NCBI RefSeq assembly: GCF_019391655.1
Contig: NZ_JAHXPQ010000002.1
Span: forward strand, 248,001-312,000
DNA: 64,000 nucleotides
DNA from: Mucilaginibacter rivuli
GTDB taxonomy: Bacteria > Bacteroidota > Bacteroidia > Sphingobacteriales > Sphingobacteriaceae
Reading direction: 5' to 3'
The notes beneath the pieces are model-generated. The model was given only the letters and a program-made list of their open reading frames with translations. It was not told where the DNA came from and did no database searches. Below, piece by piece: positions 26,709-35,024 of this stretch. Made by a program: the position numbers and the translations under genes. How positions within the stretch are numbered: the stretch's first letter is position 1; each line of letters starts with the position of its first letter.

Positions 26709-26787
26709 CTAATTAATTATCACAAATTTACAAGTAAAAATGAAATTTTTATGAAAGTTAATGATTTTGCGTGTTTTTACGTAAATG

Positions 26788-27363
26788 TTACATCAAATTA
26801 TCATAGTCCGATTGTGTATCAATATCAATACTCCCCGGCGCAAACGGAATAACAGCCATATCATGCGGATACTGCGTTAATATTTTTTTTGCGCCCTCGG
26901 TCCCTTGCAATAGCATTAACCGCTCAAAATAAATGCGGGTAAACAATACGGGTACACCAATAGTGTCATTGTAGGAGCAAGCAATAATGCCTTTCCTGGT
27001 ATTTTTTTGCTGGTTTACCAGTTCGTTTACCAGTGTGGTATCAACAAAAGGCTGATCGCAAAGCATAATCACGACGCTTGATATTTGTGGATCCTTTTCT
27101 AATTCAGCAATACCCAACCGAATTGATGATGCCATACCTTCCTGCCATTCTTGGTTGTGAATGATAGTAACAGGCTCGCTCTTAATTTCACGTGATATTT
27201 CGTCGGCGTAAGCACCCAAAACAACCACAACAGGTTTACAAACCGATGAAAGCGCCGTATGCATTGCATGTTGCAATAAGCTTTTTCCTTTATATGGTAA
27301 TTGCTGTTTAGGTTGCCCCATTCGGCTCGATTCGCCTGCGGCTAAAATGATCAGCCCGATCAT
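26788..27363 (-). CDS. MocA-like nucleotidyltransferase (molybdenum cofactor cytidylyl/guanylyltransferase)
   Basis: 191 residues. LAAGESSRMGQPKQQLPYKGKSLL is the MobA/MocA nucleotide-binding start; CDQPFV binds the metal. MocA adds CMP to molybdopterin for the xanthine dehydrogenase family. It overlaps the XdhC-type gene by 4 bp, which supports a joint role in maturing a molybdenum hydroxylase. No such enzyme is coded in this window. Confidence 0.87.
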   Translation of the reverse strand: MIGLIILAAGESSRMGQPKQQLPYKGKSLLQHAMHTALSSVCKPVVVVLGAYADEISREIKSEPVTIIHNQEWQEGMASSIRLGIAELEKDPQISSVVIMLCDQPFVDTTLVNELVNQQKNTRKGIIACSYNDTIGVPVLFTRIYFERLMLLQGTEGAKKILTQYPHDMAVIPFAPGSIDIDTQSDYDNLM

Positions 27364-28487
27364 TGGCTAATTGCATGAATGGTGGCCGACTTATATTTTA
27401 ATGATAAACCATTTCGCTGTGACAAAACCGCCTTAATTTCGGCAATTACTGATAAAGCTATTTCTTCGGCCCCTTCCGAACCAATATCTAAACCTACCGG
27501 GCCATAAATACTTTTTAAATGCTGGTCAGTAATTGTTGTTCCGCTATCTTCCAGTTCGCCTAACATACGTTCCAGTTTTTTCTTTGGGCCGAGTATGCCC
27601 AGGTAGGGCAGGTTTAAAGGCAATATCTGTTTCAATAGCGCTAATTCGTAATTGTAATTGTGCGTCATGAGTACCATTACCGTGTGCTCATCAAATGTTA
27701 ATTGCGCGCAAACCTGTTCGGGCTTAGCCACTAATACCCGTGTTGCTTGAGGGAAACGTTCCGCCAAAGCATAATTCGGGCGGCCATCAACAACAGTAGT
27801 TTCCCAGCCTAAAATGGCCGCCATTTGTGTTAATGGTATAGCATCGTTACCGGCCCCGATAATTACCAGTGAAACAGCAGGTTTTATGAGTTCAACAAAG
27901 CCTGTGTACTCAACACCTGCGGTATAGGTTTTGGTTTTTGATACGCCTTGATTTAACACCTCAGTCGCATCCTTGTTTATTGTGCTTTTAAACGATGCAT
28001 CCCTTACTGTACTTTGTATCTGCTCATCATCAGTAAGCATATAGCAAGTTCCAGGCTGATCGGCTTTCCTATCCTGTAAGGAGAATATAGTAACCAACAC
28101 CGCATTCTGCCTTTTACTTAATACCGATTTTATAAGCGCAAGCGGATTATTCGGCTGGGCATTATGAACAGGTTCTATCAGGATATGGATAATTCCATTG
28201 CAGCCCAGTCCAACGCCCAGCTTTGCATCATCATCGTCCATGGTATCATAAGTAACCAGCATGGGTTGCTGATGCGCCATGGCCAGGCGAGCTTTGCGCA
28301 AGGCATCGCCTTCAAGGCAGCCGCCGCTTATGGCCCCGGTAAGCTCGCCATCTTCGGTAATGAGCATGCGTGCACCGGCACGCCTGTAGGCCGAGCCCTC
28401 TACCAATACCACGGTAGCCAAAGCGGTTTGTTTACCAGTTTTAAGCGCGGTATCATAAGCTTTAACTATGTCTTTTAGTTCTTTCAT
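27360..28487 (-). CDS. XdhC/CoxI family protein
   Basis: 375 residues: the N-terminal XdhC/CoxI domain has ARMLITEDGELTGAISGGCLEGD, and the C-terminal Rossmann domain has VIIGAGNDAIPL and VVDGRP. XdhC binds molybdenum cofactor and inserts its sulfurated form into xanthine dehydrogenase-type enzymes. It overlaps the downstream MocA-like gene by 4 bp. It is 19 bp downstream of an oxidoreductase gene on the same strand, so a three-gene transcript is possible. Confidence 0.9.
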   Translation of the reverse strand: MKELKDIVKAYDTALKTGKQTALATVVLVEGSAYRRAGARMLITEDGELTGAISGGCLEGDALRKARLAMAHQQPMLVTYDTMDDDDAKLGVGLGCNGIIHILIEPVHNAQPNNPLALIKSVLSKRQNAVLVTIFSLQDRKADQPGTCYMLTDDEQIQSTVRDASFKSTINKDATEVLNQGVSKTKTYTAGVEYTGFVELIKPAVSLVIIGAGNDAIPLTQMAAILGWETTVVDGRPNYALAERFPQATRVLVAKPEQVCAQLTFDEHTVMVLMTHNYNYELALLKQILPLNLPYLGILGPKKKLERMLGELEDSGTTITDQHLKSIYGPVGLDIGSEGAEEIALSVIAEIKAVLSQRNGLSLKYKSATIHAISQ

Positions 28488-28506
28488 TTATGGCGTGAAA
28501 ACAAAT

Positions 28507-29502
28507 TTAACATTTAATCCATGTTTTTTGCTCTGCGCTTTTAAATATGGCATCAATGGCTGCCATGTTATTTATGGCGTCTGTTAATGGGGTAGGTACA
28601 GGTGTATCATTCAGTATCGCAAGAGAAAATGCATCGCCCTGTAATGTGTACTGGTTTACTGCCGGAACAGTTATTTCATCAATTACTTTATTTACCTGTA
28701 GCCACATTTTAGCCGCCGCATCGGCAGGGGCGTTCACAGGTATCTCAATTTCGAGCTTGCCTTTTGTACCGAAAATATTTACACGCTGGTACGGCTCCAT
28801 TTGGGTTGAGCAGCTGAAAGTCGCACTTTTCCCATCGCCAAAATCCAATATGGCGGATGTGATCCGGTCGGTATGCATTATTGGGTCGCGGTCAATCAGG
28901 CTGACTACCTGCCTTGGCTCCCCACCAAAAATAAAGCGCGGGAACGAAATGCAATAACAACCAATATCCATTAAAGCGCCGCCACCTGCTTCAGGCTTGT
29001 TGCGGATGTTAGCCGCATCAATATTAAAGTAAGAAAAGAATGCCTGGATAGTTTTAACCTCGCCCAAAATGCCTTCATCAACCAAAGCCTTGGCCTTTAG
29101 CCATTGCGGGTGAAAGCGGTACATAAAAGCCTCCATCAGTTTGAGCTGTGGATATTGTTTAGCGGCATCGGCTAATTGTTGTGCCTGTTCCGCATTCAAA
29201 GCGATGGGCTTTTCACACAGTACATGTTTACCTGCCTGCAAGGCTTGTAACGTATATTCAACATGCATATCATTAGGTAGTGGGTTGTATATCGCATCAA
29301 TATCAGGGTCGGCAAAAAGCGCTTCATAGTTTGAATAAAACTTGGGTATACCCAGCTCTTTTGCCGTTTGTTCAGCCTTTTTCCCATCGCGCGACGCAAT
29401 AGCTGTTACTTCGCAAAGTTTACTTTGCTGCATGGCTGGTATTACCTGTGTGCGTGCAATTTTGGCGGTGCTTAATATTCCCCAGCGTATTTTGGTTTTC
29501 AT
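28507..29502 (-). CDS. Gfo/Idh/MocA family oxidoreductase
   Basis: About 331 residues from the ATG at 29502 (MKTKIRWGIL); an in-frame upstream Met would add a non-conserved leader. The Rossmann fold starts WGILSTAKIA, and the family's CEKPIA (with catalytic Lys) is present, as is GGGALMDIGCYCI in the substrate domain. These NAD(P)-dependent enzymes act on sugars, inositols or related diols; the substrate here cannot be read from sequence. Confidence 0.9.
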   Translation of the reverse strand: MKTKIRWGILSTAKIARTQVIPAMQQSKLCEVTAIASRDGKKAEQTAKELGIPKFYSNYEALFADPDIDAIYNPLPNDMHVEYTLQALQAGKHVLCEKPIALNAEQAQQLADAAKQYPQLKLMEAFMYRFHPQWLKAKALVDEGILGEVKTIQAFFSYFNIDAANIRNKPEAGGGALMDIGCYCISFPRFIFGGEPRQVVSLIDRDPIMHTDRITSAILDFGDGKSATFSCSTQMEPYQRVNIFGTKGKLEIEIPVNAPADAAAKMWLQVNKVIDEITVPAVNQYTLQGDAFSLAILNDTPVPTPLTDAINNMAAIDAIFKSAEQKTWIKC

Positions 29503-29655
29503 GATTTGGTTTCGACTTTGGATGATCAAATGTATAAAATTGATGTGAACGCCAACCTCACAATCTCATTACAATACTTCTTAAAAGTTAAATTTATTTC
29601 ACACAATTAAGGTGTTTTTGGGTTGACGATATATAACTAATATGAAAAACTAATT

Positions 29656-30192
29656 ATGGACTCGATTAACAGAAATCAACCCGAAGACACCCGCCAGCCA
29701 TTGGAAGGTAATGACGCGGTAAAGAAAATAAAAGAAATAGCCGAAAAGGCATCTACTGGATTTTTATGCACGAGCATTAAAACGGGCCTGCCTGTTTCAG
29801 CGCGACCAATGGCGGTGCAACAAATTGATGATGAGGGTAACTTCTGGTTCCTGAGCGCTAAGGATAGCGATATGAATAAAGAAATTGAAAAAGACCCCAT
29901 GGTCCACCTGTTTTTCCAGGCATCGGCACACTCAGGCTTTTTAAATATTTATGGTATTGCCGAGATCAGCTTTGATAAGGCCAAGATCCATGAACTTTGG
30001 AAACCATTGGCCAAAGTCTGGTTTACCGAAGGAGAGGATGATCCACGGATCAGCATTGTAAAAGTATCGCCAACACAAGGTTATTATTGGGATAATAAGC
30101 ATGGTAATTTAGTAGCTTTTGCTAAGATGATTGCCGGTTTGGTAACAGGCCAGACCTTGGACGATTCTGTAGAAGGTAAGATCACTGTATAA
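29656..30192 (+). CDS. Pyridoxamine 5'-phosphate oxidase-like FMN-binding protein (general stress type)
   Basis: 178 residues with the split-barrel FMN fold: GFLCTSIKTGLPVSARPMAVQ, then FWFLSAKDSDMNKEIEKDP and VHLFFQ. This is the general-stress-protein-26 branch, without the residues of true PNPOx. Likely a flavin-binding reductase or stress protein of unknown substrate. It ends just before a bidirectional hairpin. Confidence 0.85.
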   Translation: MDSINRNQPEDTRQPLEGNDAVKKIKEIAEKASTGFLCTSIKTGLPVSARPMAVQQIDDEGNFWFLSAKDSDMNKEIEKDPMVHLFFQASAHSGFLNIYGIAEISFDKAKIHELWKPLAKVWFTEGEDDPRISIVKVSPTQGYYWDNKHGNLVAFAKMIAGLVTGQTLDDSVEGKITV

Positions 30193-30195
30193 TTT

Positions 30196-30228
30196 ATAAT
30201 AGCGATGGGTTTAAACCATCGCTATTAT
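30196..30228. terminator. Palindrome of the GCGATGGGTTT family (copy 2), between convergent genes
   Basis: 13-bp arms ATAATAGCGATGG and CCATCGCTATTAT (30196-30208 and 30216-30228) surround a GTTTAAA loop. It starts 3 bp after one stop and ends 7 bp before the other, so it can terminate both transcripts. It shares its core with copies at 10044-10072 and 40134-40157. Confidence 0.7.
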
Positions 30229-30235
30229 TTTAACA

Positions 30236-31066
30236 TTATTGGTTATCAAGATTAAAGTTTACAGGTATATTGTATTGCACCCGCACCTTTCTTCCATTCT
30301 GAATACCAGGAATCCAATGTGGGGCAAGTTTTAATACCCTTATCGCTTCATCACCAAGCCCGTTACCGGGATCGCGTACAGCTTTTATATCAGTGAGGCT
30401 ACCGTCTTTTTCTACAACAAAAGAGAGTATTACTTTTCCTTGTGTGCCAATTTCTTTTGCGGCATTCGGGTATTTTATTTTAGTGCCTAAAAAGCTGTAA
30501 AATTTATCCATTCCGCCAATTGGCATAGGTTCAACCTCAATAGTGCCAACGTTATGTATGCTGGCATCTTCTTCGGTAATTGATGGCCCTTTTTCTGCAG
30601 GTCCAACGGGTTCATCAACCGTAATGGGGTTGCCAAGCTCTCCTTTTAAAGTTTTAGAACCTACATCTGCTTTTTCCAGATCTTTATCAGTAGGCGGGGT
30701 TTCGCTCACCTCGGGGTCTGGCCGCACAACGGGTGGCGGAAAGCGCACCATGTCATTATGTGGCCTCTGTGCTTCGTGCACTGGTGGCGGAGGGATAACC
30801 TTTTCAATACTTGGTGGCGGTGGTAGCACGATATTCTCAACGTTCACTGGTTTGGGGTCTGCCGCCGGGATGTATCCCTTAATGATATTGGCAATAGTTG
30901 GGGATGCCAGCACCACAACAAATAATGTTAAGGCAATGGTAAGCGCTTTATTGGTATTCCGCGCATTCTCCTTACGCAGCTGATAAGCGCCGTAAGCCTG
31001 GTTACGGTTGGCAAAAACAAGGTTGAGCCAGCCGCTTTTCATAATGTCTATTTTATCTTTTAACAT
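30236..31066 (-). CDS. Energy transducer TonB (tandem paralogue 2)
   Basis: 276 residues. Short N-terminal block MKSGWLNLVFANRNQ with AYGAYQLRKENAR, a single membrane helix (ALTIALTLFVVVLASPTIANII), a Pro-rich periplasmic spacer (PPPPSIEKVIPPPP) and a C-terminal TonB domain (GGMDKFYSFLGTKIKYP ... IPVNFNL). It passes the energy of the proton gradient to outer-membrane receptors. It follows its paralogue by 39 bp, and the two are near-identical at N- and C-termini but differ in the spacer. Confidence 0.9.
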   Translation of the reverse strand: MLKDKIDIMKSGWLNLVFANRNQAYGAYQLRKENARNTNKALTIALTLFVVVLASPTIANIIKGYIPAADPKPVNVENIVLPPPPSIEKVIPPPPVHEAQRPHNDMVRFPPPVVRPDPEVSETPPTDKDLEKADVGSKTLKGELGNPITVDEPVGPAEKGPSITEEDASIHNVGTIEVEPMPIGGMDKFYSFLGTKIKYPNAAKEIGTQGKVILSFVVEKDGSLTDIKAVRDPGNGLGDEAIRVLKLAPHWIPGIQNGRKVRVQYNIPVNFNLDNQ

Positions 31067-31105
31067 GGTCTTAAAGTTTAGTGGTTAATATTTAATGATC
31101 AATAA

Positions 31106-31948
31106 TTAGTCGCCAAGACTAAAGTTTACCGGGATAGTATATTGCACCCTCACCGCTCTGCCATTTTGCATACCCGGTTTCCATTTAGGCGATAGTTTTA
31201 GTACCCGTATAGCCTCGTCGGCTAAACCGTTGCCCGGGTCGCGCACTGCTTTAATATCGGTAAGGCTGCCATCTTTCTCCACAATAAATGTGATAACGGC
31301 ACGGCCCTGTGTGCCCGATTCTTTTGCAGCATTTGGATACCGTATCTTACTTCCTAAAAAAGTGTAAAACTTCTCCATGCCACCAATAGGGGTAGGTTCA
31401 AATTCAGCGGTTACAAAAACTTCGCCAGGGCCTTCAGTAGTATTTTCCGAGACGCCTGTGCCATTTGTAGTCGGGCCAAGGTTAGTACCGGCTTGCTGCC
31501 CGGTATTGATGGCTCCTTTTTCGTTACCCTCTATTGTTTTGTTGCTTACCTCTGCCTTGGATACCTGTACATCTGTAGGTGGGTTAGCCGCTTTAATATC
31601 TTCTACCGGTTTATATTCCTTGTATTCTATCGTTTTGTTTTTTAATTGCTGTGCGGGTTGTTCTTTTAATTGCTTGATGGGTTTTGTTATCTCCGGAATT
31701 ATTTTAATAATTTTATTATCAATATCAATTTTTCGTTCGATAGGCGGGGGCGTATAGCCGGTCAACATATTGGCAATGGTCGGTACTGCAACCATGCATA
31801 GGAAACCACTCAGCGTGATGAGCATTGCCTTATTGGTATTCCTTGCATTATCCTTACGTAACTGGTAGGCGCCGTAAGCCTGGTTGCGGTTGGCAAAAAC
31901 AAGGTTAAGCCATCCGCTTTTCATAATATCTAATTTTGATCCAAACAT
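31106..31948 (-). CDS. Energy transducer TonB (tandem paralogue 1)
   Basis: 280 residues with the same layout as its neighbour: MKSGWLNLVFANRNQ block, one membrane helix (AMLITLSGFLCMVAVPTIANML), a Lys/Glu/Gln-rich and not Pro-rich spacer, and a C-terminal TonB domain (GGMEKFYTFLGSKIRYP). The divergent spacer suggests that the pair serves different receptor sets or spans different distances. It is divergent from the sigma factor gene at 32137, with about 190 bp between them. Confidence 0.9.
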   Translation of the reverse strand: MFGSKLDIMKSGWLNLVFANRNQAYGAYQLRKDNARNTNKAMLITLSGFLCMVAVPTIANMLTGYTPPPIERKIDIDNKIIKIIPEITKPIKQLKEQPAQQLKNKTIEYKEYKPVEDIKAANPPTDVQVSKAEVSNKTIEGNEKGAINTGQQAGTNLGPTTNGTGVSENTTEGPGEVFVTAEFEPTPIGGMEKFYTFLGSKIRYPNAAKESGTQGRAVITFIVEKDGSLTDIKAVRDPGNGLADEAIRVLKLSPKWKPGMQNGRAVRVQYTIPVNFSLGD

Positions 31949-32136
31949 GGTTTTGAGTTTAATAGGTTAATAATCTGTTGGTTTCGCTTAGGGATTTGCA
32001 GGCTCTTTCAAGTATCGTTGTTAAAAGCGCTCCTCATTAATTTATCCGGCTTCATGGTTATGGATTTTTACAGTTAGGATGCATCTTAAAAGAGGATTTC
32101 CATAAGCGATAAAAAAAAATTACTTTGCTGCCTTAA

Positions 32137-32709
32137 ATGATCTTTTTAAAAAGCGCCAATAAACCGGATCATACCGACGACGAACAACTGCTCCACCAAT
32201 ACCGCCAAACAGGCGATATGGCAGTACTTGCGCGCCTGTATGAAAAGTACATGCACCTGGTGTATGGGGTCTGCTTAAAATATTTGAAGGATGAAGAGCT
32301 AAGCAAAGATGCCGTAATGCAGATATTTGAGGAACTGGTGGTTAAAGTAAACCGGCACGAAATCAAATACTTTAAAAGCTGGTTATATATGCTGAGCCGT
32401 AATTTTTGTTTGATGGAACTGCGGTCGGGTAAAAAGATACAGGAGCAACCTTTGGATGAGTTTATGGAATTTGCCGAAGAAATGCATCCTGTTAATGTAT
32501 ACCGTGAAGACGATATGGCGGCACTGGAGCGTTGTAAACAAAAGCTGCCCAAACCGCAAAAAATATGTGTAGACTTGTTTTACACCGATGAACAATGTTA
32601 TAAAGATATAGCTGCCCAAACCGGATATGCCATTAACGAAGTGAAAAGCAATATCCAGAATGGAAAACGAAATTTGAAGATCTGTTTAGAAAAGAACCGT
32701 GAGCATTAA
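32137..32709 (+). CDS. RNA polymerase ECF sigma factor
   Basis: 190 residues. Region 2 is seen in LYEKYMHLVYGVCLKYLKDEELSKDAVMQIF and region 4 in ICVDLFYTDEQCYKDIAAQTGYAINEVKSNIQNGKRNLK (shown here as separate parts of sigma-70 domains). It belongs to the ECF type common in Bacteroidota. The next gene, an anti-sigma-like membrane protein, starts with GTG inside its last codons (11-bp overlap), so the two are coupled. Target promoters are unknown; the divergent TonB genes are candidates. Confidence 0.88.
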   Translation: MIFLKSANKPDHTDDEQLLHQYRQTGDMAVLARLYEKYMHLVYGVCLKYLKDEELSKDAVMQIFEELVVKVNRHEIKYFKSWLYMLSRNFCLMELRSGKKIQEQPLDEFMEFAEEMHPVNVYREDDMAALERCKQKLPKPQKICVDLFYTDEQCYKDIAAQTGYAINEVKSNIQNGKRNLKICLEKNREH

Positions 32710-33904
32710 CCAACCCGATAGCGAACAAATACGCAAGTACCTTAACGGCGAACTTGATGCCCGCGCTATGCACCAACTGGAGCGGCAGGCACAAGACGAT
32801 CCGTTTTTGGCAGAGGCGTTGGAAGGGTATGAGGCATCGGCATCGGATCAGCAAGCTAACTTTGCCGATCTGCGGGGCCGCTTGCACAACAGGGTTTCCG
32901 AAAAGAAAAAGCCCATATTGGTTTTGTGGCGCGTGCTGCCAATTGCCGCTACCTTGCTTATCGCGATAACGCTGGGTTGGCTATGGCTTTCGCCGAAAGG
33001 AGAGGAGCCTCAAAAGCAGCAGGCAACTATGTTGAAAAAACAACCCGACATAGCTAAAGGCCCAAGGCTTTCGCCTGCTATGTTGCCGAAGGATAGGCAA
33101 CCCGGCTTATCAAAACCTTTAATAGCGGGTGATGCGTTACCTGATGTAGCGGAGAATTTGGTTGCCAACAGGGCATCGCATAGCTATACACGTTCATCGC
33201 GACGCCAACACATAGTAACTCAAAGGGTTGATGAACCAACCGGTAGTGCAGATGTGGTAGCAGTTGTGGAAGCACCCGTTGATGCAAGCAAAGCCGATAT
33301 TACATCAATAGCCGTAACCCAATTCCAAAAAGAAAAAGTTGAAGGTAAAATAGCAGGTACAGTTACCGATGCTACGGGCCACGCTATACCCGGAGCACGC
33401 ATTATTGTGAAAGGCTCAAATACCAAAGTGCTGGCTAATAGTAACGGCGAGTTCTTTTTACCAATAGAAGCCAATAAGGATTCGGTAACGGTACAAATGA
33501 TGGGCTATGATACCAAAAAACTATTGGTGAACGGCACCGGTAAACTGGAAGTTAAACTGGATGAGGCAGCCAGTACGCTCACTGAAGTTGAAGTGACTCA
33601 CAAAATGCGCCCGCCCGATATTCACGATGCGCAACCCCAACTCGGTTGGAAAGCTTACAAAGCGTATTTGAACGATAAAGCAGTACTGCCAACCGGAGAA
33701 ACAGGTAAGGTAAAACTGAAGTTTTTGGTAGATACCCAGGGCCGCATCAGCAATATCCGTGTGATACGTGGCCGCAGCGATACCATGAACCGCAAAGCCA
33801 TCGCATTGGTTGTTAACGGCCCGGAATGGTATGGCGACAGTGAATCGAAGCTAAAAGAAATCAAACTGAAGATCAAGTTCCATAAGACCACTACCGATCT
33901 ATGA
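32699..33904 (+). CDS. Anti-sigma-like membrane protein fused to carboxypeptidase-regulatory and TonB C-terminal domains
   Basis: 401 residues from a GTG start. The cytoplasmic N-terminus (about 1-75) resembles the anti-sigma region (IRKYLNGELDARAMHQLERQAQDDPFL, split helices). A single membrane helix lies near 77-97. After a linker, a CarboxypepD_reg-like domain (GTVTDATGHAIPGARIIVKGSN) and a C-terminal TonB-like domain (GKVKLKFLVDTQGRISNIRV) are periplasmic. The order suggests a sensor that binds the sigma factor inside and an envelope partner outside. It overlaps both neighbours (11 bp and 4 bp). Confidence 0.8.
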   Translation: MSINQPDSEQIRKYLNGELDARAMHQLERQAQDDPFLAEALEGYEASASDQQANFADLRGRLHNRVSEKKKPILVLWRVLPIAATLLIAITLGWLWLSPKGEEPQKQQATMLKKQPDIAKGPRLSPAMLPKDRQPGLSKPLIAGDALPDVAENLVANRASHSYTRSSRRQHIVTQRVDEPTGSADVVAVVEAPVDASKADITSIAVTQFQKEKVEGKIAGTVTDATGHAIPGARIIVKGSNTKVLANSNGEFFLPIEANKDSVTVQMMGYDTKKLLVNGTGKLEVKLDEAASTLTEVEVTHKMRPPDIHDAQPQLGWKAYKAYLNDKAVLPTGETGKVKLKFLVDTQGRISNIRVIRGRSDTMNRKAIALVVNGPEWYGDSESKLKEIKLKIKFHKTTTDL

Positions 33905-35004
33905 AATTGGTACTGAGCAAAACCATAAAGCACAGGCTGATAACCATTGCTGTTCTTTTTTTGCTGGCCCTGCTTTTAAGCATCATCGAAAACTTCCCAA
34001 ACTTTATTGAAAGCTGGTATTCAGAAGGATTGTACCCGGTCATCTGTAACATATTACACCTGCTCTTTAATTTTATCCCGTTCAGCGTTGGCGATGTGTT
34101 TTATATCGTTCTCATTTTGTCAGGCTTAATTGCCATCGTACAACTCATCCGGTTTTTATTCATTAAAAAGTTCGAACAGTTCTTTAGTTATCTACTCAAA
34201 ATAGTCGTGACAATCCAGGTTTTATACCTTGTGTTCTACCTTTTTTGGGGGTTGAATTACTACCGCCCGTCGGCAGCCAAAAGATTAGGTTTACAGGATA
34301 CATCCTATACCATAAACGATATTGAAGCTGTTACCGCTAAACTGATAGATAGCGCTAACCTGTACCGGTCATACTTAACAAACAGCGACCTCAAAGTAAC
34401 TAATGCTGTCATCTATCAAAATGGGGCAGAGGCTATTGCCGCTCTTTCAAAGCAATCGGTAAACTATGTGAGTTATCGCCCCAAGGCAAAATCAGCTATG
34501 CTTACCTGGGCCACAAATTACCTGCAAACGGCTGGTTATTACAACCCTTTTACAGGTGAATCTCAGGTAAACTATCAGATGCCTGTATTTATGCGCCCTG
34601 CAACCACCACGCATGAGTTAAGCCACCAAATGGGTTTTGGCGCCGAGGATGAGGCTGATTTTGTCGGCTTCTTGGCCGGGATATCATCGCGAAACAAATT
34701 GCTTAAATACTCAGCCTATTATTTAGGTGTGGATGAATTTATGCGCAGTATCCGCAGCCGTGATAACGTTAACTTTAAAGCTTTGAAAGCCTGTATATCT
34801 CCAGCCGTATTAAACGATTTTAAAACCGAGCGCCTCTACTGGCAAAGCTTTGAAGGGCGCACCGGTACCCTGAGCGGTATATTTTACGATCACTTTTTAA
34901 AGGCCAATAACCAACCACATGGCCTGCGCACCTATAACCGCATGATTAGATTAACGATGGCCTGGTACAAAAAAAATGAGCCTGCAATTTTGCAGACTCA
35001 TTAA
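33901..35004 (+). CDS. DUF3810 membrane protein with HExxH metalloprotease motif
   Basis: 367 residues. Three hydrophobic helices in the first 130 residues, then a soluble part with TTHELSHQMGFGAEDEADF: His238, Glu239, His242 and a downstream Glu, a zinc-protease-type site. DUF3810 has no proven function known to me. Its ATG overlaps the stop of the anti-sigma fusion gene (4 bp), so it is translated with the sigma/anti-sigma pair. Its last bases contain the terminator of the opposite SRPBCC gene. Confidence 0.82.
   Translation: MKLVLSKTIKHRLITIAVLFLLALLLSIIENFPNFIESWYSEGLYPVICNILHLLFNFIPFSVGDVFYIVLILSGLIAIVQLIRFLFIKKFEQFFSYLLKIVVTIQVLYLVFYLFWGLNYYRPSAAKRLGLQDTSYTINDIEAVTAKLIDSANLYRSYLTNSDLKVTNAVIYQNGAEAIAALSKQSVNYVSYRPKAKSAMLTWATNYLQTAGYYNPFTGESQVNYQMPVFMRPATTTHELSHQMGFGAEDEADFVGFLAGISSRNKLLKYSAYYLGVDEFMRSIRSRDNVNFKALKACISPAVLNDFKTERLYWQSFEGRTGTLSGIFYDHFLKANNQPHGLRTYNRMIRLTMAWYKKNEPAILQTH
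34970..35000 (-). terminator. Terminator of the SRPBCC gene, inside the DUF3810 3' end
   Basis: On the minus strand TGAG/CTCA plus CTGCA/TGCAG form a stem with one mismatch, followed by a run of seven T. It begins about 25 bp after the SRPBCC stop. Confidence 0.6.
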
Positions 35005-35024
35005 TTCAAAAACCCATACAGTGT

